Below are positions 24,990 through 36,800 of a DNA stretch of 64,000 bases, one piece after another. The notes under the pieces were generated by a model. That model was not told where the DNA came from and made no database searches. It worked only from the letters and a program-made list of their open reading frames with translations. A program made the translations under genes and the position numbers. Within the stretch, counting starts at the first letter, position 1. Every line of letters starts with the position of its first letter. This DNA comes from Viscum album (taxonomy: Eukaryota > Streptophyta > Magnoliopsida > Santalales > Viscaceae): NCBI GenBank assembly GCA_963277665.1, contig OY728166.1, positions 1,073,126,014 through 1,073,190,013 of the forward strand, written 5' to 3'.

Positions 24990-25740
24990 TTTGTTTAGGG
25001 CCTTCATCAGAATGTCATCAACCTGTAGTTATATAGGAACATAATCCAAATTCACAAGCCCTCGATCTAATTTATCCACAATAAAATTATATTTGATTTC
25101 AATGTTCTTTTTCCTTAAGTGATGGACTTGATTTTTTATAATTTTTATAGCACATGAATTATCTCAATTGATTCTGATTGGATACCTCACTTCAACTCCA
25201 ATACCATTAAGATGATACATTATCTACAACAACTACATGAACTCCTGAGTATAATAAATATATTCATCTTATGTGGTTCTCCAAAAAATTCAATCTTCCT
25301 TCTTTCTTATCCAATAAATAAAAAATCTTCCAATATAGAATGCACCAAATAATGTGGATTTTCAATCATATGATAACCTAGCCCAATATGCAATTGTATA
25401 GAACAATAACTCTTGATGAGATTTTTTTTATATAAAACAAAAATCCATCACCCCCTTGATATGACAAAGTATTATTTTCACTGTAAGAAAGTGGGTTTAT
25501 TTGGGATTTCTTTGATATCGTGCTACTTAGTATGTGGATAAAACAATATCAAGTCTTTTTTCTATCAAGTACAATAAACTATCAATGGTTTTCCTATATT
25601 ATGTGACATTAACTACATTTCCTTCATCATCCCATGATAGTTTCATACGATTTTCCACTAGAGTCATCATCTCTTTGGTATTATCCTTTCAAAATCTTCT
25701 CAAACCCCATATAGTGATTCTTTAGCTGAAAAATTATTTT
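24990..25740 (-). pseudogene. Element B pol: Ty1/copia RT tail and RNase H
   Basis: Read on the minus strand from 25740 downwards there is KLSWDDEGNVVNVT, then YRKTIDSLLYLIEKRLDIV (the YR..GSLLYL...RPDI block at the start of the copia RNase H region). Further on come EVRYPIRIN.DNSCAIKI, with the DN..A catalytic block, and EIKYNFIVDKLDRG...LDYVPI, matching the copia HI-I-YHFIRE...L-YVPT ending. A tail QVDDILMKAL resembles QLADIFTKPL. These blocks identify the superfamily firmly. Trp codons have become TAG in the stretch before EVRYPI. It cannot encode active enzyme. Confidence 0.85.
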
Positions 25741-27600
25741 CTCATTTTCTTTTTTCATGTTGATATAGATTTGACTTCCTCCTTATCATCATTAGTGTCC
25801 TTTTCTGAATCATTATTTTCAACTTCAACATCCCCTAAGGTTATTCCCTTATAATCACTATCCTCTTCAAATCCAGATAAGGATGAATTACCCTCCTCCT
25901 TTATTCATGCACTTTATGCATCACCCATGGGATAAAATAGGTTAAAATTCAGACTCCAAAATGCTATTTCATCTATAAAAAATTTCACCTTTGACTCCAT
26001 TTATCAACTTGAAATTGAAACATTGATTATTTTATCACTTTTTAAGATCTGATTCATATTCATCTTCTATAGATTCACACAGGTGTAATATTGTAAGAAT
26101 GTTAAATTACCACTTCATAATAAGTCATTGATAGATCCTCTAATCCTATTGAGTAAGAACCCATTGTTGAAAAAAACTGTTTAATCCAATAAATTTCAAT
26201 GTTTTCCATATCAGTAACTTACTTCCACAGATTCTAGTATCATGAATTCCATCAATTATTTAGAGGACTCTCTTATCAAACAAGGATATATCACCCAATA
26301 TTCTTGTCTCCATATCTACCTGAGAACCACCATATTTTTAATTATTAAAAATCCTTAATAGTGGTTATTCAGCTAAATCCAGATGTGGAATTACTCTTCC
26401 TAATGGGGAGAACACTTGTTGACAATAGTATTGATCTTCTCTTATAGATTCTTGATATACAAATAATAGTCATATAGTACCATTTTGTTTTTATAAAATA
26501 AATAATAAATAAATAAATGAATGTTTCTTCTTCTCACCCAATCATTCTTCTCTTAGTGAAAAAATAACACTTGAATAACGGCATGATACCAGTGGTTTAA
26601 TATTCAGTTCAACTTGGAACCACTAGAATATTCAATTGTATATTTGAATGTTCTTTGATATCACATCAATCTAATCATCATATAATATCCCTTTTCCACA
26701 GTATGAAACTACCAAATACAGATATGAATAATAGATTAGTTTTGTAACACCGCTTATTTAATTTGATACAACATATCGATTTCAAGAGTTCATATTCATT
26801 TTTGTATCATGTATCTTCATTCAACTTATGCACACATGCCATTTTAGAATAAAAAACCCCTGGATCATATCTTCCCCATAGTATTCCACAAATTATAATA
26901 GATATGAGAAAAATTTAACATATAAAAAGATGGGTTTCTATTGAATCTTCGAGAAGAGGGTTATGGTCGATCATGATGGATCAACCCTTTGATAATTTCT
27001 TACAAAGAAGTGTACTATTTTTTTTCTTATTCCAACTACCCATCCAAATTTAACTATATTGGACATATGAATAAACATTCATTACATACATGTTGAATCT
27101 TCTTATGATATTTAAATTTTTGTAGGATTGTTATTTTTCACAATTTGGGGTTTAAACCAATTAGTTTAAATTTACTTCTTTGATGTTCCACCAATATTCT
27201 ATTTTTCATGCCACTTTGTTTGATCCAGAATATTTCCACTAATTGAATTCTCTTCATTATTTCTCTATTGGATAGATATTTCCCTTTCCTTCAATTCTCA
27301 CCATGTATCATATCATGTGAATTTTTGAAGGAATTTTTTATGAATTTTTATTTTATTAGTTATTCGAGTCTCTATAATGTTTCTTGCTGGTGGTGGCTCC
27401 TTAACTGAAAGAAAATTCTTCTAAATCACAACTAGATCATCTCCTCCCTTTTTCTACCTAGTTCGTTCACATTATTTCTAAGAGAGCTGTTGTGAGTATA
27501 ATAAAGGAGGTGATTAAAAACTATTTCATTGAGCTCCTTGTGATTCCCCTAGGGATGTAAACATATTTTTCGACTTATCATGTTGTCTTCCAATATAGGA
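25741..27600 (-). pseudogene. Element B middle region with an acidic segment, otherwise unrecognised
   Basis: Immediately upstream of the RNase H blocks the minus strand encodes an acidic stretch (...EEDSDYKG... NNDSEKDTNDDKEEVK) at about 25760-25890, and before that degraded sequence with few open frames. I looked here for the YVDD of copia RT and for integrase and did not find them. The distance from gag to RNase H is also shorter than a full copia pol needs. A deletion, or an inserted non-pol segment, is likely. Confidence 0.4.
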
Positions 27601-27639
27601 TTTTTTTTATACACTGCTAGAGTTGGGGATATCCTTATG

Positions 27640-28900
27640 GGCTCATTATCCTCCCCTTATTTATTTCTATTGCAATTTCTTTCCAAATTCCCAGGATTAG
27701 AACATATAAAAGATCTTCTGTTAAAGACATACCTTGTTTCATCATTTCTTGGCTGAGATGTTGATGTAGCAGGAGTTCTTCTTTTGAATATGATCCCTTG
27801 AGCTTCCTGACACATACTCATAGTGTGTCCCTATCCTCCAAAATAATAGCATTTTATGATTAATTTCTTCTGAGATAATTTTCATTAAAAAATTCATGAA
27901 GATTCGTCTAATTTACTGATTTAGAAAAATTTATATCATTACAATAACAAATATATTCCAATTATTTCAAATTAAAACATGAAATATAACCACAAATCCC
28001 ATAGAAATATAAAATGTTTTCATTGATTCCTATAAAATCGTTTTTAGGTCTATTTACAGAATCATCAAGATTTTGCCTATTTGTGGAATTGTTCATGGTT
28101 ATCTTCCTCTAATTCTTGGGAGAGGGTTCATCATTTCCTATAATAGATTTTTGAAAACTACATGGCCTTTGAGGTGAGATAATCATTTCATATTTTTCTT
28201 TTTAAGTATCATATTTTATTTTAATTTCATTATCACCTTCAAAGGGATAATAAAATAGTACGTGTAATGAATCCTTCAATTTGGGCATGCCATTGGTATT
28301 AGATTGCTCCACTTCATTGTTGAATGATTCTATCACTTCTCCAAACTATTGAATATTCCTATCCATTTATTCAAGTTGAGCATTAATTTATCTCATGAGA
28401 GTATTCCCATTAGTTATATCATCCTCAAATTATTGGGATATCTTATTTATCAAGGAATATTGCTCATTTATTTTAGAATTTTTCTAAGAAATTGAATCAT
28501 TAAAAAACTCATTCTAATGATGTAGAATTTTGTTCTCTTAAACGAATTTAGATATCTTTGTGACAAGATTATCATTTCTTTCATTCAGATTATGAATTTC
28601 TTCTTAGTTTAGATTATTTCACTTATCATAATCTTCTAGTTTTACTATCATTATAAATCTTTATTTCATTTTTTCAATATGGTAATCATTATTCTTACTT
28701 AGATATGTGAAAACTTCTAAAATTATTTTATTTATTCCACTCAACATGTTGAATTCAATTTCCTTCCCTTGGATCTAGATATCATTATATTTATTTTCTT
28801 CATCCAGTTTCTGATATAATTCCACTGTTTGTAGAAAACTTCCAATTTTGTTATTATTTCAATTTATTTATCTTCTGTAATACCAAAATAACTTGGAAAT
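27640..28900 (-). pseudogene. Element B gag remnant with coiled coil and zinc knuckles
   Basis: On the minus strand the first part is a long, charged, helical stretch with heptad-like spacing (LYQKLDEENKYN, NLNERNDNLVTKISKFV), suggesting a coiled coil. Near 27860-27790 there is KCYYFGG then GHTMSMC, a C-x2-C-x4-H-x4-C zinc knuckle with its second Cys changed to Phe and a TGG-to-TAG change after it. A second knuckle-like CSNPGNLERNC follows about 150 bases on. This order, between the PBS and pol, fits Gag of an LTR element. Many stops make it inactive. Which Gag family the coiled coil belongs to is uncertain. Confidence 0.55.
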
Positions 28901-29180
28901 TGGGGTTATTCACTCATTCTTACAACATCATTGAATGATTAAATATTTTTACTATATGATTCATCCAAAACATTCTTATGTACACTATTTTTTTCTTTCT
29001 ACTAAATCACATTTTTCCCATAGACACTTCCAGACAATCAAACGCATCCAAACTTATGATTCTTATTTTCTGTTTTACCCTTTTACATGGAACTTTAAGA
29101 TAAGATCAAATATAAAATTTTAATTTCAACAATCAATTAAACTGATTCATAGAAAAAAAATATGATAAAAGAATCCAATT

Positions 29181-29193
29181 CTATGATACCAAT
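29181..29193 (-). other. Element B primer-binding site
   Basis: The minus strand reads ATTGGTATCATAG, matching the initiator-Met PBS TGGTATCAGAG with one change and directly adjoining the LTR. Confidence 0.75.
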
Positions 29194-30017
29194 TGTTAGG
29201 TCCAATAGGGGCCTTCATACCCTAAGAGGGGGATTAGTGTATGGAAATTATTTTTGAAATTATTCTTACCTAACTGGATCTTGAATAGTTTATTATAAGG
29301 GTCACATTATTTTTCCTTTAATGTTTATATTTATCATATCCTTTCGAACTTTATCTAATAAAGATTCAAAAAAAGAAATGTAGGAATGAAAGCACACATG
29401 ATTAATTTTTTTTTACTTTGTTCACCCTCACAAGGCAACATCCGTGGAGCATACAACGACAATGTGCTGATATACCAAATCCAATAAGTCTCACTGTAAT
29501 AAAATTCAAGGTTTATGGTAGATCACTTAAATACCCAGACTCAATACCTTTACAATGTTTAGGGGTACATCACTACCTTCCCAAGGGTCACTCCCAAAGT
29601 CTCATTTTCTGACTCAGTATCGGTGGAAAGGGCCACCTTATTCCCATTCCTTTCCTCACTTATCTATAAAGGATCCACATATAGATTATTTTTATGTAGG
29701 AAACTCAATTTTCAATAATGAATACATCCTCAAGTTTAGGTAGGTGATCTGTTGATATTCTGTTTTCAGCCAATAGATGAAATCCACATCTCCATTTACT
29801 GATTGGTTGCAGAAATTTCTTGCATGAATTATTATAGCCCCTTTGAAAAATTCCTTGAACCATCCACAAACTTTATTTCATCCTCTTTTAACTACCTTTA
29901 TTCCTCCATGAACAGCATTGCATTGTGTTGAGTAAGTGCTTCACGGTCGAATGTTTCGTCATGGACCGCCCCTTCTTCAGGGATAGATGATACCTCATAG
30001 ACCACCCTTGTTATACA
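29194..30017 (-). repeat. Element B 5' LTR (right)
   Basis: This 824-bp segment is the partner of 9694-10520. Both start TGTTAGGTC and share the ACCCTAAGAGGGGG, GAAATTATT and CATGGAnCnCCCCTT blocks. Similarity is modest by eye, so the element is old. The small plus-strand ORFs at 29418-29612 and 29555-29743 lie wholly within it and are chance. Confidence 0.75.
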
Positions 30018-30676
30018 GTATTAAATATTATAAAGGAATATTCATGGAAATAAAGTTTTATAGAGACATAAAAACCCATCAGGCAGAATAATTTAAAATA
30101 AAACATTCCTTTCATACTTTTGTCTGATAAGTCAAAGAGTACCACATATCAAAAAATGAAAAAATATTCTTTTCACACCATTTAATAAAAATTCACCAAT
30201 GGGTAAAATTGAATTTAAAAATTATCAAAAAATAGAAATAATATTACATATTTAGGAAACGTGGATGTGGATGATAAATATACCCTAGTAAATACTTACA
30301 TATAAACAATATCAGATAATAATTAGATTGTGAAATTATCCCTTACATTAGGTTTGATATCCTTTGTATGTATATGATCCACATATATAAAGATTTAAAT
30401 AATAAAATTAACTTATTATAGAATCAAAATCGTGTTTATGATATCATATATGATCATATTATCATCCATTTGTTAATAACATTTCATTATTACTCGTTAT
30501 TCGGGTCTTAACGACTTCATTTCCTTTTTCATTTTTTGTCGAATAAGTTCTGATACTTCTTCATAGGTTATAGTTATTTCATTTAAAGAATGATATTAAA
30601 TTAATAAATATAATATTTATTCATTATAAATATTTATTTAATCATTATTTAATTGATATCCTCTATAATGATTTGC

Positions 30677-30907
30677 ATCACATCGTGGAGACGGTAGGTC
30701 GTACGTCCGCACGAGGGAAGACATCATTCCTTTAATTATGAAATTTTATCGAAGTGGATGGTATATTTATTGTTCCAAAATAAATATATTGCTATTATAA
30801 TCAAATATATTTATTATTTTCATCATTATACCCATCCAACTAAAGTGGTGGTGAAAAAAATATTACACCACGGTGTGGATACGGTATATTGTACGTACGC
30901 ACGTGTG
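30677..30907 (-). repeat. Two CpG-rich palindromic modules, element C 3' LTR
   Basis: On the minus strand both copies (30677-30716 and 30865-30907) read TGCGKACGTAC, then a short gap, then TACCGTMTCCACR. The CpG content stands out in this AT-rich DNA. They correspond to the modules in element G and to weaker copies in the other C LTR. Confidence 0.75.
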
Positions 30908-31241
30908 GTGATTTCCTTTTTCATAGGATGGATAGAAGGTGGAATAATTTTTTTTCCATAACCATAATAAAATATCACTATATGTATCATACTAGATTTA
31001 TTTATTAATAACAGAGACAATAAAGTAATATTACGTTGAAGAAGAAATGATAATCGGTAAAGAAGATTACCTCTTCGTCACTAATCTCCCTCTAGATCTC
31101 CACTTAAAGGCACTATAGTTGGTCTTATGGGAATACTAAAACCTACAGAATGTGACTAGTTATGTTGAGGAGGTAAATGGTCAGGTTATGTATGAAATTT
31201 AAGGTTCAAAATGAATTGATGAAGTGAGAGAGGAGGTTCCC

Positions 31242-31248
31242 TTTTATA
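31242..31248 (-). promoter_or_regulatory. TATA box, element C 3' LTR
   Basis: The minus strand reads TATAAAAGGGAACCTCCTC, almost the same as the promoter of element G (36629). Confidence 0.75.
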
Positions 31249-31628
31249 ATTGAGGTGATGGGAACTAATGAAATCTCAAAAAATATTAATATATAATACC
31301 ATAAAACACATAATAAAACCACAAAATTTTCATATTTTCTAATTGAGATGATATAATTTTTTAATCTCATCAATAAATGAATTTTCGAAAAGTTTTTCTA
31401 TCCATTTAAACCTTATAATTTTAATTAAACACTTTGTTATTCTGTTTAATTTTAACTAAGGTATAAAATATTTCAATATTAAAAGGGTTTAATATTTACA
31501 TACATTATTTTAATTAGACCATAAATAGATAATTTCGAACCTTTTAGACTTTATAATAATTAATATATATTTTTAAAAAAATTATGATTTTTAAATAATT
31601 TTATAATACATTATTTTGATTAACAGTC

Positions 31629-31652
31629 AATAGTGTCAATTTTGACACTATT
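31629..31652. promoter_or_regulatory. 24-bp palindrome in U3 of element C 3' LTR
   Basis: The arms AATAGTGTCAA and TTGACACTATT are perfectly complementary around a 2-bp centre. The same palindrome is in both LTRs of G and, with decay, in the other LTR of C. A transcription-factor site is possible but inferred. Confidence 0.7.
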
Positions 31653-33518
31653 CAATTAATTGATTTTTTAAAATAACAAGATAATAAGTGAACATTGAGA
31701 AAAATAATTTATTATATTTAAAATTGGTAAATATGTTCTATAAAATTCATTGTATAAATTAATTATCTTAAATTATATTTATTTTTAATATTTTTGATAA
31801 AATTTATTTTTTATCTCCATTAATAAAATAATCCCAACCTCAATTTTGTGTAATTAGTTAATATACCTATTTATTAGTTAAAATTTAAAAATAAAATTCC
31901 CTAACAAATATAATGATTCTATATTTCAGATAAAAATTTATTGTAGAATAAACCTTTTAGAAATTCCAATATTAAAAATGTTATATGTATTAGAATATGA
32001 ATTTGACAAATTTAACATCACATTAAATAAAATATTATAAGTATCATAATCTATTCTATATGGCTCCAAATGGTCAATAAATCGACCCAAGAATTATTAT
32101 AGTTAATATATACATGACCAACAAGATTTGGTCATGTGTTTGGGTCTTTTAATTGTTATTATCATTTTAATAAAAATTATTTTATTGATTTTTCTTCTAT
32201 TAAATAATTTATGTATCATCATTGTATAAACCAATAAAGTAATTATTTAATTAATAAAAATGAAAAATAAATTACCATGATAAATAAAAATAGTTCAAAT
32301 TTGAAAATAGTATTTATAGTCCAATTTATCTTATGTATAATGTTATATTAAAAATAATAAAGTTATTAAAAATTTTGTAAGATATATTTTACTTTTCTTT
32401 GAATAAAATATATTAAATGTTCTAATCTCATCCAAGTGGCTTCCTAAAGATACCATTTAGGGATAAAGATGATTTACATTGAATCACACTCATCCAATAG
32501 TATTAGGACAATTGTTATGGTAATTTTATAACATTATATTTACCTTTCATTACCCAATTTACCCTTTTACCTTATTAATAAAAATTACTGAAGTTACTAT
32601 TCATAACACCCAAAAATAAAATAAATATATTTCAATAATTTGGATATACTGATTCCAAATATGGATTTTTTTCTTCCAAATTCAAAACACCAAATATGTA
32701 GTAATTAATTTAATATTCATCTAGTTTTTGGAAATATAAAACATGTTTCAAAAGTTAAAACATTGCAAAATATTGAAATATTTTTACAATTGAATTAAAC
32801 ATAAAATTAATGGTAATGAAATAAATTATATTAATTGATAAAATTTATTATATTTATAATTTAAAAACACTCAATAATATAATTTTACCATAAAAATTAT
32901 TTTGATGCAAAAAGGTTTTTTTCAATTAAAATTTTGTATATTTTTACTATTCATCAAAAATGAAAGCTATCATAAAAATATCAAAATTTAATCCAAAGTA
33001 AATTTTTATATCCATCTTCCAGATAATATTTTTATTTCGTCATATATAAATTATTAATGATTTAAAATTTGGATTCAAAAAGGGTTCTCCATTAAAAGGT
33101 GGCAAAATTATCTTTTTGAAACTTATAGGTTTTTATATATAAAAATGGTTTATTTATACCCTATGACTAAAATATATTTTGGATGAATATCAAATGTATT
33201 TTATTATATATATGAAATATATATTTTATTAACTTCATTTACTTTTTTAATTAACTTAATGTATTAATAAAAATATATTTCCTTTACATTTAATTGGTTT
33301 ATATTTTTTCATAAATAATTATTAGCCAATGAATTCGCCATAAATTTTCATATATTAGTTATATTTATTCTCTATAACCTAAGAGATATGTTATAATGGT
33401 AATTTTATACCAAGGGTGTCTCACGGTTCGTTTAAAATCACGATTGCGTGCAAGGCAAGCTATTGAAGAATTAAAATTATTTAAAAAATATTTTTCATAA
33501 AAATATCCGAGTGTTACA

Positions 33519-33533
33519 ATCTACCCCCCTTAA
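33519..33533 (-). other. Element C polypurine tract
   Basis: The minus strand reads TTAAGGGGGGTAGAT directly before the TGTAAC start of the 3' LTR. Confidence 0.85.
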
Positions 33534-34243
33534 CCGAATTTCACCCTATAAATTCATCACATATATAAAAATAGTTTAGGATATGTTTTCCTCATCAAAT
33601 CCTTAAGTTTCCATAAAGCATCCATGAATTGGTGGTTCCGCAATAAAACTTCAAACAAGGAAGTGGTCTTATTCCGTAGAATGTTTTGTCTACCATTAAG
33701 AATTTATATCACTTATTATTCATAAGAAATATCTTACTCTAGCGGCCTGACTTCTGAGTTTAGTACATGTGAAGGATCCGGTATGTACTTTCTCAAGAGA
33801 GATACATAGAACACATTATGAACTTGCAGAAGATTCTATGGAAGAGCCAATCAATAAGATACCTTCCCAACACGACCCAAAATTTCAAAAGGATAAATAT
33901 AACTTGGGCTCAGATTTCCATTCATTCCAAATATCATTTATATCTTCTAGGTTATATTCATAGAAAACCCTTATCAACCCACTACAAACTCTAGGTTTTT
34001 CATTAGTTGTCAGCATAAATTTTTTTCCTACTCTGATTTTCTCTTATATGTTGCTGAATAGATCTGACCTTATCTACCATTTCATCAACAATATCAGGTA
34101 TTAATTTATTTATATCCCCTAATTCATCCTAGAAATTTGGATTTCTGCACTTCTTTCTATATAGGTCTTTAAAAGGATCTATCTGAATACTAGATTGAAA
34201 GTTATTGTTGTAAGAAAATTCTACCTAAGGTAGGTGTTGATCT
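33534..34243 (-). pseudogene. Element C integrase C-terminal part
   Basis: On the minus strand there is VDKVRSIQQHIRENQSRKKI, the familiar helical segment after the gypsy integrase core. Then come VFYVSLLRKYIPDPSHVLN and LLRNHQFMDALWKLKDLMRK, ending near YPKLF, the C-terminal tail of Tekay/Del-type integrases just before the polypurine tract. Stops interrupt it. Its N-terminal half lies at 46122-46700 on the far side of element G, so this is half of one gene split by insertion. The plus-strand frame at 33769-33963 is an antisense shadow. Confidence 0.85.
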
Positions 34244-34248
34244 CAACC
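34244..34248. repeat. Target site duplication of element G, left copy
   Basis: CAACC is repeated exactly at 46122-46126. Confidence 0.9.
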
Positions 34249-34335
34249 TGTAACAACCCAATATTTTATAATAAGTATTATTTTTAATTTATTTGATGTC
34301 ATGTGTTTTATGCTACAACAATATTATCTTGTGCT

Positions 34336-34590
34336 ATACGCAACACTGTATTAGCTTGTAGTATACGCAACACTATTCTTAGATTGTGTTACACACAATT
34401 TCAGGTTCGTTTGATAATAGTAATTCTACGCAACATTAAGTGTATATATATATATATTCAATGTATAAATGAAATATGGTTGGATTCTATTATATGAAAC
34501 AACAAAGGAGTCTTTCACAACACACAACCCTAACTTGGCTTTCATTACACGCAATCGCGACCTTCCTCGATAGTGTGTGTTGTACGCAAT
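34336..34590. repeat. Dispersed TACGCAAC motif cluster, element G 5' LTR
   Basis: Six variants of TAYACGCAAY occur at 34336, 34361, 34389, 34425, 34545 and 34581. The right LTR keeps the equivalent cluster from about 41392. Function unknown; a U3 protein-binding site cluster is possible. Confidence 0.6.
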
Positions 34591-36222
34591 ACCGGGTTTT
34601 ACTAAACAACGGTATATTATTATAATATTATTATGAACTATCCGTTATGAATATTATTAACTAAATTTTGAATTTTATAATATTATTATTCATCTTACAC
34701 ATTTTCTAGAACATGGTATAAGAACAAAATAATTTTTTTGGGTAAAATAAGTATTTTTCAAAAAATGCAGTTTTGTCTCCTTTTGATGGCGCACCCACAT
34801 TAAATCTAGTTTTTGACATGTTTATAAGTTCAATTTGACAAAATAAAATTCTTCTTTTGAATCAGGATATAAAAATTTACATTGGATAAAGTTTTGATAT
34901 TTTTCTAATAACTTTCATATTTTAATAAATAGTAAAAACACGCTATATTTTAATTAAAAACAACTTTTTTCATCATAATAACTTATGTGGTTAAATTATA
35001 ATATTGAATGGTCTTAAAGTATAAATAGAATATATTTTTACCATTTAATATAATATATTTCATTAGCATTTATTTTACATTGAATTCATAGGTTAAATCA
35101 ATTCAATCTTTTGCAATGTTTTAATCAAAACCCTATTTTCATTCGACAACGAGATTAATTTTAATTTAATTTCTGAAAATTCTATGTATTGAATTTAAAA
35201 AAATGGATTCCATATTTGGAATCAGTAGGTCCAAATTATTTTAATAGGATACTTTTTATTTTTGGGAATTATGAATAGTAACTACGGTAAATTTTATTTA
35301 CCATAGTTAAAGGTAAATCAGGTAATTAAGGGTAAATATAATATTATAAAATTACCCTAACACATGATAAAATTCTATTGGATGGCTAAAAATAAACCCA
35401 TATCACCTAAGGGTCGGATTAGATTCATTTTATGGACTTTTTACCATGAAAATAATTTAATTATTATTAAAACTAAAGAAAGTGACAACATGTCACTCTC
35501 TTAAATATTATAAGTATAATAATTTTAATTTAGTGATAAACATAATATAAATTCAAACATGAATAGCCTCCATAAATATAATAAAATAATATACATCATG
35601 ATAATTTATTTAGAATTTTTAGGGATTAAATAATTGTCATTAATGGTGATACATTAATGATGCAGAAATTATTTATTAAGTGAAAAATCGATAATATAGT
35701 TTTTATTGAAATAATAATACCCTTTAAAAGGCCCAAAAACCTGACCCAAACTTATTTTTAGTGTATATATACACCTTAATCATCCAATTACCTAATATAT
35801 AACCGTTTGGAGTCTTATAAAAGTGATTATGTCACTTATATTATTTTATTTTAAATGATGGCAAAAGTTGTCACCTTCATAATTTAATAAATATAACAAT
35901 TTACATATTGTGATTTTAAGATGGTAAATTTGAGTAAAAGTATTATTGTGAAACTTAATAGATTTATATTCATCATAGGATTTTATTTTTAATTTCTATG
36001 CAACAAATATGTATAATAAATAATTATACAAAAATGTTGTAGTAATTATTTTATTAAGAGATAAACCAAATGAATGGTTTCAAAAATAATAAAATAAATA
36101 TTATATGAACTATTTAATGTTATACACTAATTTTCTAGATACATATGACATTTTATGAATCTATTAAAGCTTTTATTTCGAACATATCTTCGGTATATAT
36201 TTTATTTAAATTCAAATAAATG

Positions 36223-36246
36223 AATAGTGTCAAAATTGACACTATT
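36223..36246. promoter_or_regulatory. 24-bp palindrome in U3 of element G 5' LTR
   Basis: Perfect 11-bp arms (AATAGTGTCAA and its complement) sit around AA, about 385 bases before the TATA box. It is conserved at 43285, 31629 and 52759. Confidence 0.75.
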
Positions 36247-36628
36247 GTCATTTTATAAAAATAACATATTATAAAATTGTTTAAAAATCACAAAACATAT
36301 AAAAGTTATAAATTTATATTTATATGGCCTGAAATTTTATAAAGTATCCAATTATGGACAATTCACAACAAATAAGTATTTATTTTTTATAATTTAAAAT
36401 TTAGAATGTTATTACCACAAATAAAATTAAATTGATTAAGTAAGGATAAATCAAGTTGATAATGTTTAAAATAATTTCCTAACATGTCTAAATTTTATTG
36501 GTTGATTAGATTACAACCCAATATAATTTAATATTCAAATATGAGTCATTTTTGGAGGTTTTTAAGTGGGGTTAGATTTATTATAAATTAATGTTTTTAA
36601 GATTTCCAAAGGTGCCCCTCCCCTCTCT

Positions 36629-36635
36629 TATAAAA
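36629..36635 (+). promoter_or_regulatory. TATA box, element G 5' LTR
   Basis: TATAAAA follows CCCCTCCCCTCTCT and precedes GGGAACCTCCTCCCTCTC. The block is conserved in all G and C LTRs. Transcription would start some 25-35 bases downstream. Confidence 0.8.
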
Positions 36636-36800
36636 GGGAACCTCCTCCCTCTCTTCCTCACACCAATTTGAGCCTTCAAGCTCGGCCAAAACATGCAAAA
36701 TTATCTTCTCCACTTCCCTATAAACATCCTAGAGGTCCTTTTCTTCTTTAAAGGCCAATTGTAGTACCCTAAGAGGAGGTCTCAAAGAGGCACTTCAAAG

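Larger units (their letters stand above)
9694..30017 (-). mobile_element. Element B: Ty1/copia remnant on the minus strand, interrupted by element A
   Basis: LTRs starting TGTTAGGTC on the plus strand lie at 9694 and 29194. On the minus strand the primer-binding site sits just inside the right LTR and the polypurine tract just inside the left LTR, fixing the direction of transcription as right to left. Minus-strand translation gives a zinc-knuckle Gag remnant at about 27.7 kb and a copia RNase H domain at 25.0-25.6 kb. Element A lies inside the left LTR, only about nine bases from its inner end. Integrase and most of RT were not found, so the element seems internally deleted or very decayed. 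Flanking 5-bp sequences (TAATC and GTATT) do not match. Confidence 0.75.
30018..33518 (-). repeat. Element C 3' LTR (truncated)
   Basis: It aligns with about 51150-54656. Both end GTTACA on the plus strand, that is TGTAAC at the LTR start on the minus strand. Shared landmarks on the minus strand are a palindrome at 31629-31652, TATAAAA at 31242-31248, AAGAGGTAAT near 31070 and two CpG-rich modules at 30677-30716 and 30865-30907. About 1.1 kb of the LTR's downstream end is missing at the element B boundary. Confidence 0.8.

Noticed and set aside
26580..26600. PBS-like ATACCA word on the minus strand
   Set aside because: It is not next to any LTR end, and element B already has a PBS at 29181-29193.
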